From assembly GCF_900176365.1 (NCBI RefSeq), contig NZ_FWXY01000004.1, positions 124,001 to 188,000 of the forward strand: DNA of 64,000 bases, in the 5' to 3' direction. Origin of the DNA: Desulfocicer vacuolatum DSM 3385 (GTDB taxonomy: Bacteria; Desulfobacterota; Desulfobacteria; Desulfobacterales; Desulfobacteraceae). Of this stretch, positions 51,005 through 60,307 are shown piece by piece (positions within the stretch are counted from its first letter, which is position 1; each line of letters opens with the position of its first letter). The notes under the pieces were generated by a model that worked only from the letters and a program-made list of their open reading frames with translations, ran no database searches and was not told where the DNA came from. A program made the position numbers and the translations under genes.

Positions 51005-52525
51005 TTATTTTTGTGTTTTGTATTGGAGGGCCTGTTTTACCATGGCATGGGACCATGATGATGCACAGGAGGAAAGGGTGTGGGTATAAGTACCAAAGAC
51101 ATTGTAACGGCAAAAACCGTCTTTTTTATCAATGATTCCCTTGCCCCTTTCCATGGCAAAGACCATCTCGTTTTCCCGGTAGTCAATGTCCATGATGTGG
51201 GAATATCTGAATTCATGTCCCCGTAGGAGGGTTCCCCTGGGAAAGAAGGGGTTTTTCTGGATCACCCGCACCTGGGTATAGCCATGGCCCACGGGACGTT
51301 TGGATAGACCAAAGGAGACGGGGAGAATGTCTGACATGGCATAGGTAACACCATCCAGGGTAAGGCTTTTACCAAGAAAGATCAAACCACCGCATTCGGC
51401 ATATATGGGAAGTCCTTTCATGGCAAGGGCTTTTAATTGATTTCTGAAGCTCTCATTGTCAGCCAGCTGGGCCGCATGGGTTTCAGGAAAACCTCCCCCC
51501 ATGTATATGGCATCCACCGGTGGAATGTCAGAGGCTTTAAGGGGACTTATTTCCTGGAGAATGGCACCGCTTTCTTCCAACGACTCCAGGTTGTCAGGAT
51601 AGTAAAACTGGAAGGCAGAATCCCGGATAACCCCTATTATGGGACGTTCTTGTTTTGGGATGTGGGGAATTGGGGCTGTTTGAAGCTGTGTTTTTCCTCC
51701 CCCTTTTCCACAAGAACCGTCAGCAACGGTGTCGCAGTCCATGGATGTTTTTTGGCCACATTTTTCACACAAGGTATTGTGGGGGGGCGTGGATGACGAT
51801 AAAGATGCAGCAGGAATCTTTGATGCATTGATACAGGCACGGTAAAGGCCGTCCAGATCAATGTATTTTCTGGCCACCCGGGCCGCAGCCTTGATGGATT
51901 CCAGTGCCAGTTCGTGTTCCGCCGAAGGGACAAGCCCCATGTGACGTTCCGGAAAATCCTCGGCTTTGAGTTTGGGAACAGACCCAAATACCGGAATATT
52001 ACAAAATTGTTTAATGTTGTCTTTTACTTTATTTTCATGGCGTTTGCCAGCCACCCTATTGAGAATCACACCCATGATATTGACATGGGGGTCAAAGTGG
52101 ATGCATCCCAGAAGAAGGGCTGCCATGGTTCGGGTGCTTTTGGTGCAGTCTAACACAAGGACAACGGGTAGATTGAGGAGTTTTGCAATTTCTGCGGTGC
52201 TGGTACGTCCCTGGATATCAATGCCGTCATAAAGGCCTCGATTACCTTCTATCAGGGCAATGTCAGCCATGGCAGAATTTTTAAGAAAGGAATTTTCTGC
52301 CTGATCCGTGGAACACATGAAAGTATCAAGATTATAACAGGACCGGCCAGCTGCCTTGGACAACCAGCCGGCATCAATATAATCCGGCCCTTTTTTAAAA
52401 GGGGCGACGTTGATCCCAATGTCCCGCCATGCAGCTGTGACACCAAGAGAGATAACGGTTTTACCGTTTCCCCCCCTAAGTCCTGCAATTACAAGACCGG
52501 GTATTTTTTTGTTGGAATATTGCAT
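51005..52525 (-). CDS. dsrN: DsrN, cobyrinate a,c-diamide synthase-like amidase (siroheme amidation)
   Basis: A 506-aa glutamine-dependent amidotransferase of the CbiA/CobB family. The N-terminal dethiobiotin-synthetase-like ATPase domain has GLRGGNGKTVISLGVTAAW (P-loop) and KKGPDYIDAGWLSKAAG. The C-terminal class I glutamine amidotransferase domain has YMGGGFPETHAAQLADN, the nucleophile in IYAECGGLIFLG (Cys) and a catalytic His near HGYTQVRV. A Cys-containing linker (about 240-290) separates them. Its place 24 bp after dsrD makes it the dsrN gene product, proposed to amidate siroheme for DsrAB. A cobyrinic acid role is the alternative, but no other cobalamin genes are nearby. No strong ribosome site is seen. 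Confidence 0.85.
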   Translation of the reverse strand: MQYSNKKIPGLVIAGLRGGNGKTVISLGVTAAWRDIGINVAPFKKGPDYIDAGWLSKAAGRSCYNLDTFMCSTDQAENSFLKNSAMADIALIEGNRGLYDGIDIQGRTSTAEIAKLLNLPVVLVLDCTKSTRTMAALLLGCIHFDPHVNIMGVILNRVAGKRHENKVKDNIKQFCNIPVFGSVPKLKAEDFPERHMGLVPSAEHELALESIKAAARVARKYIDLDGLYRACINASKIPAASLSSSTPPHNTLCEKCGQKTSMDCDTVADGSCGKGGGKTQLQTAPIPHIPKQERPIIGVIRDSAFQFYYPDNLESLEESGAILQEISPLKASDIPPVDAIYMGGGFPETHAAQLADNESFRNQLKALAMKGLPIYAECGGLIFLGKSLTLDGVTYAMSDILPVSFGLSKRPVGHGYTQVRVIQKNPFFPRGTLLRGHEFRYSHIMDIDYRENEMVFAMERGKGIIDKKDGFCRYNVFGTYTHTLSSCASSWSHAMVKQALQYKTQK

Positions 52526-52549
52526 GGATTAGGGACTGGGTCTTTTATA

Positions 52550-52807
52550 TCAATCTTCGCCTTCGGAGGCAGCCTGTTTGCCGGCACCCTTGAGGCCGTA
52601 CATGGTGGTACTTCCACTGGACCAGAACTCAAGAATTTCGTGCTCAACCATTTTGTTGATCACTTTCTTGATCATCCGGGGTTTGTCATCGGGAAAAAGT
52701 TTGTAAAAATCTTTGATGTAGAATTTGGATTTGTTTTTTGATTTTTTGGTCAAAAAATCAACAACCAGTTTTTCTGCAGCTGCGGTATCGTTAAGAAGGT
52801 CACTCAT
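52550..52807 (-). CDS. dsrD: Dissimilatory sulfite reductase-associated protein DsrD
   Basis: An 85-aa cytoplasmic winged-helix protein (KFYIKDFYKLFPDDKPRMIK, KVINKMVEHEILEFWSSGST, TMYGLKG), conserved in sulfate reducers directly after dsrAB. DsrD stimulates sulfite reduction by DsrAB. AAGGGG is upstream of the ATG. The 106-bp gap from dsrB holds a perfect 12-bp-stem hairpin (52838-52874) that may alter DsrD level relative to DsrAB. Confidence 0.95.
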   Translation of the reverse strand: MSDLLNDTAAAEKLVVDFLTKKSKNKSKFYIKDFYKLFPDDKPRMIKKVINKMVEHEILEFWSSGSTTMYGLKGAGKQAASEGED

Positions 52808-52837
52808 GTTCGTTTCCCCTTTTACTTTAAACGTAAT

Positions 52838-52874
52838 AGCCGGAGTACCGATACAAAAACCAGGTACTCCGGCT
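52838..52874 (-). promoter_or_regulatory. Perfect hairpin in the dsrB-dsrD gap
   Basis: AGCCGGAGTACC (52838-52849) and GGTACTCCGGCT (52863-52874) are exact complements across a 13-nt loop. No T run follows in the direction of transcription, so it is not a classic terminator. An mRNA-processing or stabilising structure, or a partial attenuator, is more likely. Confidence 0.75.
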
Positions 52875-52913
52875 GAAAAGTCATTCAGTTAGTTCCAATT
52901 CCAATGGGTTGGA

Positions 52914-54062
52914 TTAGAATTTGAACTGAGTGGACTGACGCCAGGACATGTAAGCCTGCTGACGGAAGTCATCAATGAGGTGATGGGTGAAGTCAAGTTC
53001 ACATACCTCAAAGAATTTTTCCCATCCGATTCTGTCTGCCCAGTCTCCCAGACGCTCATATTTGTTGGCGCCGTTGGAGTAAGCATTAACCATCTTGTGG
53101 ATGGCGTCGGTCATGGAGGGCCAGCGGGGCATCTCATTGGGAAGGAAGGCCACAACAACCTTGGAGAACTTGGGATCGCTGATTCTGTTGGAAACCTTTC
53201 CACCGGCCATGAGAACAATACCGTCACCTTCTGTATCAGCAAGGGGGAGAGAAGGACACATGGTGTAACAGTTACCGCAGAACATGCAGCGCTCGTTCTT
53301 TACGTCAACTGATTTTACTTCTGTACCGTCTTCCAGGGTCACCTTGGCAGGTTTAATGGCTGCGGTGGGGCATGCAGACACGGCCAAGGGGATTTCACAC
53401 AGTTTGTCCAGGTATTCATGGTCAATCATGGGGGGTTTTCTGTGATATCCAAGGATGGCGATATCAGAGCAGTGAACCGCACCACACATGTTCAGACAGC
53501 AGGCCATGGAAACTCTCAACTGTGCAGGAAGTCTTTGGTCCTGGAAGTCGGCAAACAGCTCATCCATGGTGGCTTTAACTGTACCGGAGGCATCAGTTGC
53601 AGGAGTATGGCAGTGAATCCAACCCTGGGTATGAACGATGTTGGTAACACCGGCACCGGTTCCACCAATGGGGAACTTAAAGCTGCCGCCAGCAAACTTA
53701 CGGCTCTTGAGATCGTTTTTCAGGGGCTCAACTTTATCCTTGGAATCCACCATGAACTCAATGTTATTACGGGTGGTGAACCGAAGATGTCCGTCACAGT
53801 GTTTGTCGGCAATCTCACAAATTTCGTTGATGTGGGTTGTACTCATGAGACGGGCACCACCAACTCTTACTGTGTAGATCTCGTCTCCGGACTCTGCCAC
53901 ATGAACCAGAACACCGGGCTCCAGGATCTCATGGTGAGACCATTTGCCTTTATTCTTTTTAATTACTTCAGGATAAAACTCATCATATTTTCTGGGACCG
54001 ATGTCGGTGATTCTGTTTTCCATCGGTTTGTCTGGATTGTAACCAGATGATATAAATGCCAT
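52914..54062 (-). CDS. dsrB: Dissimilatory sulfite reductase beta subunit
   Basis: A 382-aa subunit of the alpha2beta2 DsrAB enzyme that reduces sulfite to a DsrC-bound trisulfide. The siroheme-[4Fe-4S] ligand motif appears as [20 protein letters not shown], and [11 protein letters not shown] further on. An inserted ferredoxin domain carries [16 protein letters not shown]. The C-terminal helix [20 protein letters not shown] is typical. AAGGAGA is upstream of the ATG, and dsrA ends 15 bp earlier. Length matches DsrB of Desulfobacterales (~380 aa). Confidence 0.97.
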   Translation of the reverse strand: MAFISSGYNPDKPMENRITDIGPRKYDEFYPEVIKKNKGKWSHHEILEPGVLVHVAESGDEIYTVRVGGARLMSTTHINEICEIADKHCDGHLRFTTRNNIEFMVDSKDKVEPLKNDLKSRKFAGGSFKFPIGGTGAGVTNIVHTQGWIHCHTPATDASGTVKATMDELFADFQDQRLPAQLRVSMACCLNMCGAVHCSDIAILGYHRKPPMIDHEYLDKLCEIPLAVSACPTAAIKPAKVTLEDGTEVKSVDVKNERCMFCGNCYTMCPSLPLADTEGDGIVLMAGGKVSNRISDPKFSKVVVAFLPNEMPRWPSMTDAIHKMVNAYSNGANKYERLGDWADRIGWEKFFEVCELDFTHHLIDDFRQQAYMSWRQSTQFKF

Positions 54063-54077
54063 TATGCGTCTCCTTCC

Positions 54078-55406
54078 TTATCTCAGATGGTGTTTTCTGT
54101 ATTCAACCACGTCACGTTCCCAGCCACCTTCAACCTCGTCTTCTTTCCAGAAGATGTAGGGGTTGGTTCTTGGGTATGCCACATGCTGGGGCTGTGCTTC
54201 GATTCCGGTTACTTCCAGAAGTTTCTGGAATCCCTGGCGCATGATCAGCTCACCAAGTCTTTCACGGTTCTTGCCTTCTTCCATCCACCAGTCCCAGATG
54301 CTTTCAATGATTTCTGTGATGGCAGCATAGTCATCATCGGGATTGACTTCAACAAAGGGAACCAGCAGGGAACCCATCTGGGCACCGTCAAGGATAGGCG
54401 CTTTTGCACCCACAAGAATGGACAGACCTCTTTCGTCACCAATCTTCAGGGCCCGGGGCATGGTGTTGATGCAGTGCATGCAACGGGTACAGTTGGAGTT
54501 GTCAATTTTCAGCTCATCGCCTTCCATCCACATACATTTGGTGGGGCAAAGGTTGATGACTTCTTTATTGATATCAAACGGACCCCAGTCTCTGCTGCCG
54601 CGGAATGCACCGGCATTGGCAGGATAGGCTTCATCGTTGGCAATGTATTTGGCCACGGCATCCTGATCAATTTTGATGTCATCTTTCCAGGTACCGATGA
54701 AGGACATGTCAGAACGGGCAATGGAAGCCACGCAACCGTTGGGGCATGCATCAAATTTGAATTTGAACTTGTAGGGGAAAGCAGGACGATGGAGCTCATC
54801 CTGGTATTCGTTGGTCAGGAAATGACAAAGTGCGTTGGAGTCATAGCAGGCATATTCACAACGGGAAGAGCCCAGACAGTCAGCAGGGGTTCTCAGGTTG
54901 GAGCCGGAGCCGCCAAGGTCCTGGTTCAGGTTGTGGGTCAGCTCATAGAAAACTTCTTCCAGCTGGGGAGTGGTGGTTCCAAGGAAGATGATATCACCGG
55001 TGGCACCGTGCATGTTGGTAATACCGGAACCCCGGAGATCCCACAGTTTTGTCAGGCTTCTAAGGTAGTCAGTGGTGTAGTATTTACCACAGGGCTGAGC
55101 AACACGCATGGTGTGAAAATGCTCAACACCGGGGAACAGTTTTGGCTGATCGCAGTAACGACCGATAACACCACCGCCATAACCGAAAACACCAACAATA
55201 CCACCGTGTTTCCAATGGGTACGGCCATGTTTGTAAGAGAGTTCTACAACACCAAGAAGATCTTCTACACAATCAACTGGAATCTGGAACTCAACACCTG
55301 CTTCATTCTTTGCTCTGACTTCGGCCTGCTGCTTCAGGTCAGAGACAAAACTCGGCCATGGGCCAGATTCCAACTGGTCCAGAAAGGGAGTTTCATGTTT
55401 TGCCAT
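54078..55406 (-). CDS. dsrA: Dissimilatory sulfite reductase alpha subunit
   Basis: A 442-aa catalytic subunit. It starts MAKHETPFLDQLESGPWPSF, with GGAGG upstream. Siroheme/cluster cysteines are in CLGSSRCEYACYD and DACPNGCVASIARSDMS. The ferredoxin insertion carries CPTKCMWMEGD and CTRCMHCINTMPRAL. Family length is about 437-443 aa. It is the first gene of dsrABDN. A long open frame exists on the opposite strand over the same bases but is a composition shadow. A possible promoter is at 55477-55506. Confidence 0.98.
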   Translation of the reverse strand: MAKHETPFLDQLESGPWPSFVSDLKQQAEVRAKNEAGVEFQIPVDCVEDLLGVVELSYKHGRTHWKHGGIVGVFGYGGGVIGRYCDQPKLFPGVEHFHTMRVAQPCGKYYTTDYLRSLTKLWDLRGSGITNMHGATGDIIFLGTTTPQLEEVFYELTHNLNQDLGGSGSNLRTPADCLGSSRCEYACYDSNALCHFLTNEYQDELHRPAFPYKFKFKFDACPNGCVASIARSDMSFIGTWKDDIKIDQDAVAKYIANDEAYPANAGAFRGSRDWGPFDINKEVINLCPTKCMWMEGDELKIDNSNCTRCMHCINTMPRALKIGDERGLSILVGAKAPILDGAQMGSLLVPFVEVNPDDDYAAITEIIESIWDWWMEEGKNRERLGELIMRQGFQKLLEVTGIEAQPQHVAYPRTNPYIFWKEDEVEGGWERDVVEYRKHHLR

Positions 55407-55476
55407 TTACTTACCTCCGTTAAAAGTTAAATTACATTCTCTTGATCAAATGTCTATAGCCCCTTTCTATAAAAGA

Positions 55477-55506
55477 GATATAGATCGGTTCTTAATCAAT
55501 TGTCAT
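55477..55506 (-). promoter_or_regulatory. Possible dsrA promoter
   Basis: On the minus strand ATGACA (55506-55501) and TATATC (55482-55477) are 18 bp apart, about 70 bp upstream of the dsrA ATG. The match to the sigma-70 consensus is fair. Confidence 0.35.
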
Positions 55507-55904
55507 GCTTCACAGCTATCTTTCCGTGATGATCCCTTGGGTTCATCTGATCACTATTTCAAAACACGGGCCTTCATAAGCCGTGGGAAATCTCCTGATG
55601 AATACAGATTGGGAGATTGTGATAAAAAAGACTGAAGTTTTAATGTCTGAAATTTTGGTATCCAAAATTCAAAATCTACTTTTCATGTGAAAATATTAGT
55701 GCTCCTATAAGATTTTCACACAACCTTGTCAATAAAAAATCAGTTTTTCCCCATCATGCAGATGGCATGGTACAAATCTTTGGCATGGGAATCAAGGTTT
55801 TTTTGAACAATTTATCTTCCATGGGGATGGCACAGCGGTGTTCCGGGAAAACGGTGTGCCGGAAAAACCGCTGCGACAGAAAAACGTGGGGGGTGGTATT
55901 TTAT
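55507..55904. other. Upstream region between dsrA and the TPR gene
   Basis: About 400 bp without a supported gene. Near 55680-55693 TTTTCATGTGAAAA gives a short imperfect dyad and may be a regulator site. Nothing else stands out. Confidence 0.35.
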
Positions 55905-56567
55905 CTATTTCCTGTGGGGTGCAAGCTCATCCTGGAGTCCCTGGGGGACTTCATAACCCAGGGAAATGGCGATGTCACAATGTTCGATGGCCTTGGCATA
56001 CTCTTTCTTTTCAAGATATCCCACACACAGGTTGTTATGGGCAATGGGAAATTCAGGCTGGATTCTTACGGCCTCAAGGTTGGCCTTGATACCTTCTTCC
56101 AGAAGCCCTTTCATGTAGTAGGCATTGCCAAGGGTGGTAAAGGCCTGCACAAATTTGGCGTTGTGTACCACGGCCTTGCGCAGGTTCTTAATGGCGGTGT
56201 CAATTTTTTCCTGATCATCCTTTTCATTTTTGCCATCCACCAGTTGCAGCAAAATAAAGCCTATGTTGGCATAGCCTTCGGCAAATCCTGCCCGGGCTTT
56301 TACGGCATATCTGTTGTATCTGAGGCATCCTTCCACATCTCCGCGCTGGAGGCAGATGCCGCCGAGCAGTACATAGGCCTCGGCAAGGGTGGGGCTGCAG
56401 TCCACGGCGTCGTGAAGGGCTTCTTCTGCAGCATCATATTCCTTTTGCCCCATGAGGGCCACGGCAAGGTTATAATGATTACTTCCACATTCTGTGTTTT
56501 CTGTGATCTGGGATCTCAGGTGTGCAATGTGCGCTTCTGCATTTTCTGCTTTTGGTACCGTTGTCAT
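55905..56567 (-). CDS. TPR-repeat protein upstream of the dsr operon
   Basis: A 220-aa soluble protein made of about five tetratricopeptide repeats (for example NHYNLAVALMGQKEYDAAEE, AEAYVLLGGICLQRGDVEGC, FVQAFTTLGNAYYMKGLLEE, PIAHNNLCVGYLEKKEYAKA). No signal peptide. AAAGGA precedes the ATG. It lies about 500 bp before dsrA on the same strand. A scaffolding role in a sulfur-metabolism complex is only a guess from position. Confidence 0.85.
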   Translation of the reverse strand: MTTVPKAENAEAHIAHLRSQITENTECGSNHYNLAVALMGQKEYDAAEEALHDAVDCSPTLAEAYVLLGGICLQRGDVEGCLRYNRYAVKARAGFAEGYANIGFILLQLVDGKNEKDDQEKIDTAIKNLRKAVVHNAKFVQAFTTLGNAYYMKGLLEEGIKANLEAVRIQPEFPIAHNNLCVGYLEKKEYAKAIEHCDIAISLGYEVPQGLQDELAPHRK

Positions 56568-57019
56568 GAAAAATCCTTTTGTATGTGATGGGCCATGGCC
56601 CTATTTTGTATGGCTGATTATCCATGTTTCTGTTTGAGGCGGTTCCAGATCGAGATATCGGCGTATCCATGAATTTTTTAACAAAATCCCCACGCCGACA
56701 GAAAATTTTAATTTTGTTGTGGTCAGTCCTGTAATACAGGGGTCACTGCCCACGCCAATTAAACGAACCAGCCGACACCTCTTTGGTAGATAAATTCCCT
56801 ATACTATTTTTATGGGCTGGTTGTGTCAAGGAAAAAGAAGGTTGAACCCCTTTTGTGTATATGGTACATCCTCATGTCATAAACTGGGGATTGAATCTGT
56901 CTGATTTTAAGACTTTCAAAACAGGGGCAGCAACCACCCGCTGATAAAATTTTATGCCCGCCTGGAAGGTTGACTCAAAACCAATGTGGGCACTTGCGTT
57001 AATATGTTAAGGAGTATTT
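56568..57019. other. Divergent intergenic region
   Basis: About 450 bp between the TPR gene and the DapA-family gene. It contains a short hairpin CCTGTAATACAGG (56728-56740). I see no gene, riboswitch or tRNA. AAGGAG just before 57020 is the ribosome site of the next gene. Confidence 0.4.
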
Positions 57020-58054
57020 ATGAAAACAGGATGTTATACTGCCTTGATCACACCTTTTACCCGTAATGGCGCGCTGGACGGTGAAGGGCTTGATCAGCTT
57101 ATTGAGTTTCAGATTGAAAATGGGATAACAGGCATTCTGGCTGCCGGTACCACAGGGGAAAGTCCCACACTTAAATGGGAAGATCATTTGAATGTCATCG
57201 CTGATGTGGCAAAAGCGTCCAAAGGAAAATGTCTCTGTATTGCAGGCTCAGGAAGTAACAATACCAAGGAAGCCATGGGCGGTGTGGCCCATTCCGCCGA
57301 GGTGGGGGTGGATGCTGTTCTCATGGTGGATCCTTATTACAATGGACCCAGCTCCCTTGAAATCCGTAGGGAATATCTTGAGCCGGTGGCAAAGGCGTTT
57401 CCGTCCCTGGAGATTATTCCTTATATTATTCCCGGACGTACAGGGGCTCAATTGCTTCCTGAGGACCTGGCCATTCTGGCTGAAAAGTATAAAAATATCT
57501 CCTGTGTGAAAGAAGCCACCGGAAATCTGGAAAACATGCGTCGCACCCGGGAGTGCTGTGGTGAGGATTTTAAAATTTTTTCCGGTGATGACGGTCTGGT
57601 GACCCAGATCATGAAAGATCCTACCATAAAATCCTGCGGCGGTATTTCCGTGCTGTCCAATATTATTCCCGGCCCCCTTGTGGAACTGGTGATGCTTTTG
57701 GACAAGGGTGATTGGGCCGGAGCGGAAAAACTAAATCAGGCATTGGCACCCCTTCTGGGACTGGTTACTGTGAGCACAAAGGAAATGACCCCCCATGGGG
57801 AAGTGGTGTGCAGGGCACGAAATCCCCTGGCACTTAAAACCCTTATGCAGATTCTGGGGGTTCCGTCAGGACCCTGCCGCAGGCCTTTGGGTAAAATGAC
57901 GGAAAAAGGTATTGCCATTGTTGTGGAGGCAGCCAAAACAGTGCAGAAAAAGAATCCGGAAATTTTACAGCCCCTGGCTGATTTTTTTGACATTGATGTG
58001 TGGGAACGGCTTGATAATCCCGAATATCAGAAAGATTTATGGTATAATTATTAA
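57020..58054 (+). CDS. dapA: DapA-family (dihydrodipicolinate synthase/N-acetylneuraminate lyase) protein
   Basis: A 344-aa Schiff-base aldolase. It begins GCYTALITPFTRNGALD and has the substrate motif AAGTTGESPTL, the catalytic Tyr in YIIPGRTGAQLL and the Schiff-base Lys in CVKEATGNLENM. These match 4-hydroxy-tetrahydrodipicolinate synthase, the first step of lysine/meso-diaminopimelate synthesis. At 344 aa it is about 50 residues longer than usual DapA (~292), mainly a C-terminal extension (KKNPEILQPLADFFDIDVWE...). It stands alone, not with other dap genes. A different aldolase of the same family cannot be excluded. Confidence 0.85.
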   Translation: MKTGCYTALITPFTRNGALDGEGLDQLIEFQIENGITGILAAGTTGESPTLKWEDHLNVIADVAKASKGKCLCIAGSGSNNTKEAMGGVAHSAEVGVDAVLMVDPYYNGPSSLEIRREYLEPVAKAFPSLEIIPYIIPGRTGAQLLPEDLAILAEKYKNISCVKEATGNLENMRRTRECCGEDFKIFSGDDGLVTQIMKDPTIKSCGGISVLSNIIPGPLVELVMLLDKGDWAGAEKLNQALAPLLGLVTVSTKEMTPHGEVVCRARNPLALKTLMQILGVPSGPCRRPLGKMTEKGIAIVVEAAKTVQKKNPEILQPLADFFDIDVWERLDNPEYQKDLWYNY

Positions 58055-58115
58055 TGCTCCCATGGGGCTGAATACCTTATTTTGCATACCATATGGGATG
58101 TTTTAAATTTTAGAG

Positions 58116-58165
58116 AAAAGGCGCTTTAAAGTCGGTATTTACCGACAAAAGCGCCTTTTGTTATT
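58116..58165. terminator. Bidirectional terminator
   Basis: AAAAGGCGCTTT (58116-58127) pairs with AAAGCGCCTTTT (58148-58159), with a nested TCGGT/ACCGA stem and flanking A and T runs. It serves the convergent DapA-family and cysteine-cluster genes. Confidence 0.88.
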
Positions 58166-58170
58166 TTATC

Positions 58171-58989
58171 TTATTTTTGAGGTGGCCGGGGGGGCTGGCC
58201 CGGTTGCATGATTTCTCCGTCCTTGAAAAAGGTGGCCTTGAGCCATTCAAAACCAAACTGAAGCAGTTTTATGTCATCGGTGCGGATTTCTTCCACCACT
58301 TTGGGGTCCACTTTGTATCGTTTGAGAAAGGTGCTTTCAAATATAAATTTTCTGAATTTATCAATATTGTAGCAGGCCAGAAAAAACATCTGTTTGCTCT
58401 GTTCGGACAGTTTTATGGTTTTGGGAACAGATTTTTTTCTTACAATGAGATTGGTCCATCCGGCATTGACCTCGTCCCGGATATCCACGCCCTGATCTTC
58501 CCGCCATTGGGCAACGGTCCACTGTTCATCCTCTTCAAATCCCAGACAATGCTCTTCCTTGACAGTAAAGAAAAAGGCGTCGTCGTCCTCGCCTGCTTCC
58601 TGGTCACTGGTGTAACTCAATGATCCCATGCCAAGGGGGTAGTATCGGCAGGTGGATGGACGGTCTTCGTATATGAGACACCCTTCCTCATCTTGGACAA
58701 AGGGGCATGATTTGCGCTCATCATCCAGAAGTTTCAGTGTGACAACGGGTAAATCTGCGCTTTCCAGAAGATGAAGATCCGTATATATGGACAAAAATTG
58801 TTCTGACGTCAGGTCCAGCCGTTTTCTCATGGTCAGTATATCATAGGGGGTGAGCATGATGTCTATGCCTCTGCAGCATTTTGTGAAGCACTCCACCCCT
58901 TTATGGCATTTGAATTTAAATTTACTTTCATATCCCATTTGAACCGGTAATACTTCGGATTCACTGCCGTTCCCGCTCATTTCATTCAT
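58171..58989 (-). CDS. YkgJ-family cysteine cluster protein
   Basis: A 272-aa cytoplasmic protein. Conserved Cys: CHKGVECFTKCCRGIDIML near residues 29-47, then CPFVQDEEGCLIYEDRPSTC (~94-113) with RYYPLGMGS, the metal-chelating pattern of the CxxCxxCC family. A C-terminal helical segment ends in a Pro/Gln-rich tail. The start at 58989 has AAGGAG at good distance. The function is unknown; its own transcript ends in the shared terminator at 58116. Confidence 0.85.
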   Translation of the reverse strand: MNEMSGNGSESEVLPVQMGYESKFKFKCHKGVECFTKCCRGIDIMLTPYDILTMRKRLDLTSEQFLSIYTDLHLLESADLPVVTLKLLDDERKSCPFVQDEEGCLIYEDRPSTCRYYPLGMGSLSYTSDQEAGEDDDAFFFTVKEEHCLGFEEDEQWTVAQWREDQGVDIRDEVNAGWTNLIVRKKSVPKTIKLSEQSKQMFFLACYNIDKFRKFIFESTFLKRYKVDPKVVEEIRTDDIKLLQFGFEWLKATFFKDGEIMQPGQPPRPPQK

Positions 58990-59350
58990 TTTTTTTAAAC
59001 TCCTTAAGGATTAAATCAATGGATTTGTTCTTTATTTCCAGCCCTTTAAAAAAATGTCGGGTGGACAGATCAATGCGCTGTTACGGCTTTTATACTCCAT
59101 TGCGGGATTGGGTTGAAAAATAGCGAATGCACAAATTTTTCCCCCGCCTGACCCTGGCCGAAAGCTGATCAAAACAAAAAATAAGCCCAAATAAATTCAG
59201 CACATTAATATATAAAACCGGGTGCAATGTCAATGTTTCCCCGCCACGCAGATTCTTTGCTCCATGGCCCGGTGAATTACTGCCATGTAAATTTGAGCCT
59301 GACAATTTCCATGAAATCCATGCTTTTAATGAAAGCGTTGAAAATTAAGT
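58990..59350. other. Intergenic region, no gene seen
   Basis: About 360 bp of divergent upstream DNA without a supported ORF or RNA. It ends in a strong promoter for the MinD-type operon. Confidence 0.4.
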
Positions 59351-59379
59351 TTGACAAGTGTGGCAACTTGGTTTATTTA
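59351..59379 (+). promoter_or_regulatory. Sigma-70-type promoter of the MinD/NifX operon
   Basis: TTGACA (59351-59356), a 17-bp spacer, and TATTTA (59374-59379), about 56 bp before ATG 59435. The perfect -35 box argues that the upstream in-frame TTG at 59351 is not a start codon. Confidence 0.6.
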
Positions 59380-59434
59380 TAGCATATGCTCGTTTGATTC
59401 AAATATGACAAAACCCATGTGTAAGGACAACGCA

Positions 59435-60307
59435 ATGATCATCACCATAGCAAGCGGAAAAGGAGGAACCGGGAAGACCACAGTGACGGTGAACCTGGCA
59501 GCATCCATCAATCGCGATGATGTAACGGTATTTGACTGTGATGTGGAAGAACCCAATTCCCATATTTTCATAAAACCGGAAAATATCTCCAGTGAACCCA
59601 TTTCCGTCATGGTTCCAAAGGTCGACACCCAGCGATGTACCCTGTGCGGTGCCTGTGAAGAAATCTGTCAATTCAGCGCCATTACCCTGGTGGCAAAAAG
59701 AATCATGACGTTTCCGGAAATGTGTCACTCCTGCAGGGGATGTGAAATGGTATGTCCGGAAGATGCCGTTAAAGAAGATTCCCGGGTGTTAGGATCAGTG
59801 CATCAGGGCAAAAATGCCCGGGGCATTGATCTTACCTGGGGAGAATTGAGGGTGGGAGAAGCCATGTCGCCCCCTTTGATCAGCCAGGTAAAAGATAGAA
59901 TCAATCCCGGTGGCATTGCCTTGGTGGATGCCCCTCCCGGCACTTCCTGTCCTGCCATTGAGGCCCTTAGGTCATCGGATTATGCCCTGCTTGTGGCAGA
60001 GCCCACTCCCTTTGGGCTCAACGATCTTGCCTTGACAGTGGAAGCTTTGAAAAAGCTTAAAGTGCCCACAGGTATTGTGATCAACCGGGCCGATGATGCC
60101 CCGGGTATTGTGGAGGAATACGCCAAAAAAGAGGGCATAGAAATTTTACAGCGATTCCCGTTCAGCAGGGAGGCTGCCTCCATCTGCTCCCGGGGGAAAT
60201 TATTGGTAAATGAAATGCCGGAAATGAAAGCCTTGTTTCAGCAGCTGTTTAACAGATTAAATCAATTGTTGACAGAATCTAAAGAGGCCGGGGAGGTGGG
60301 AAAATGA
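59435..60307 (+). CDS. MinD/ParA-family ATPase with ferredoxin insertion (1)
   Basis: A 290-aa deviant-Walker ATPase. SGKGGTGKTTVTVNLAASI gives the P-loop at residues ~6-24. Two inserted [4Fe-4S] motifs follow: CTLCGACEEICQFSA and CHSCRGCEMVCPEDA. DAPPGTSCPAIEAL (Walker B/switch region) and GIVINRADDAP complete the fold. Such ferredoxin-fused proteins usually come in pairs, as here, and sit next to NifX-like small proteins in anaerobes. They are thought to load or carry metal clusters. ATG 59435 has AAGGACA upstream. It overlaps the second ATPase by 4 bp. Confidence 0.9.
   Translation: MIITIASGKGGTGKTTVTVNLAASINRDDVTVFDCDVEEPNSHIFIKPENISSEPISVMVPKVDTQRCTLCGACEEICQFSAITLVAKRIMTFPEMCHSCRGCEMVCPEDAVKEDSRVLGSVHQGKNARGIDLTWGELRVGEAMSPPLISQVKDRINPGGIALVDAPPGTSCPAIEALRSSDYALLVAEPTPFGLNDLALTVEALKKLKVPTGIVINRADDAPGIVEEYAKKEGIEILQRFPFSREAASICSRGKLLVNEMPEMKALFQQLFNRLNQLLTESKEAGEVGK

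Noticed and set aside
54087-55430. 447-codon open frame on the plus strand opposite dsrA
   Set aside because: It mirrors dsrA over its whole length. dsrA is unmistakable by its cysteine motifs and ribosome site, and the antisense product shows no domain or ribosome site.
55680-55693. TTTTCATGTGAAAA as an HcpR/CRP-type site for dsr
   Set aside because: The dyad is imperfect, about 275 bp from dsrA, and does not match the expected half-site spacing.
56568-57019. Lysine riboswitch upstream of the DapA-family gene
   Set aside because: None of the conserved lysine-riboswitch core elements was recognised; only a short isolated hairpin is present.
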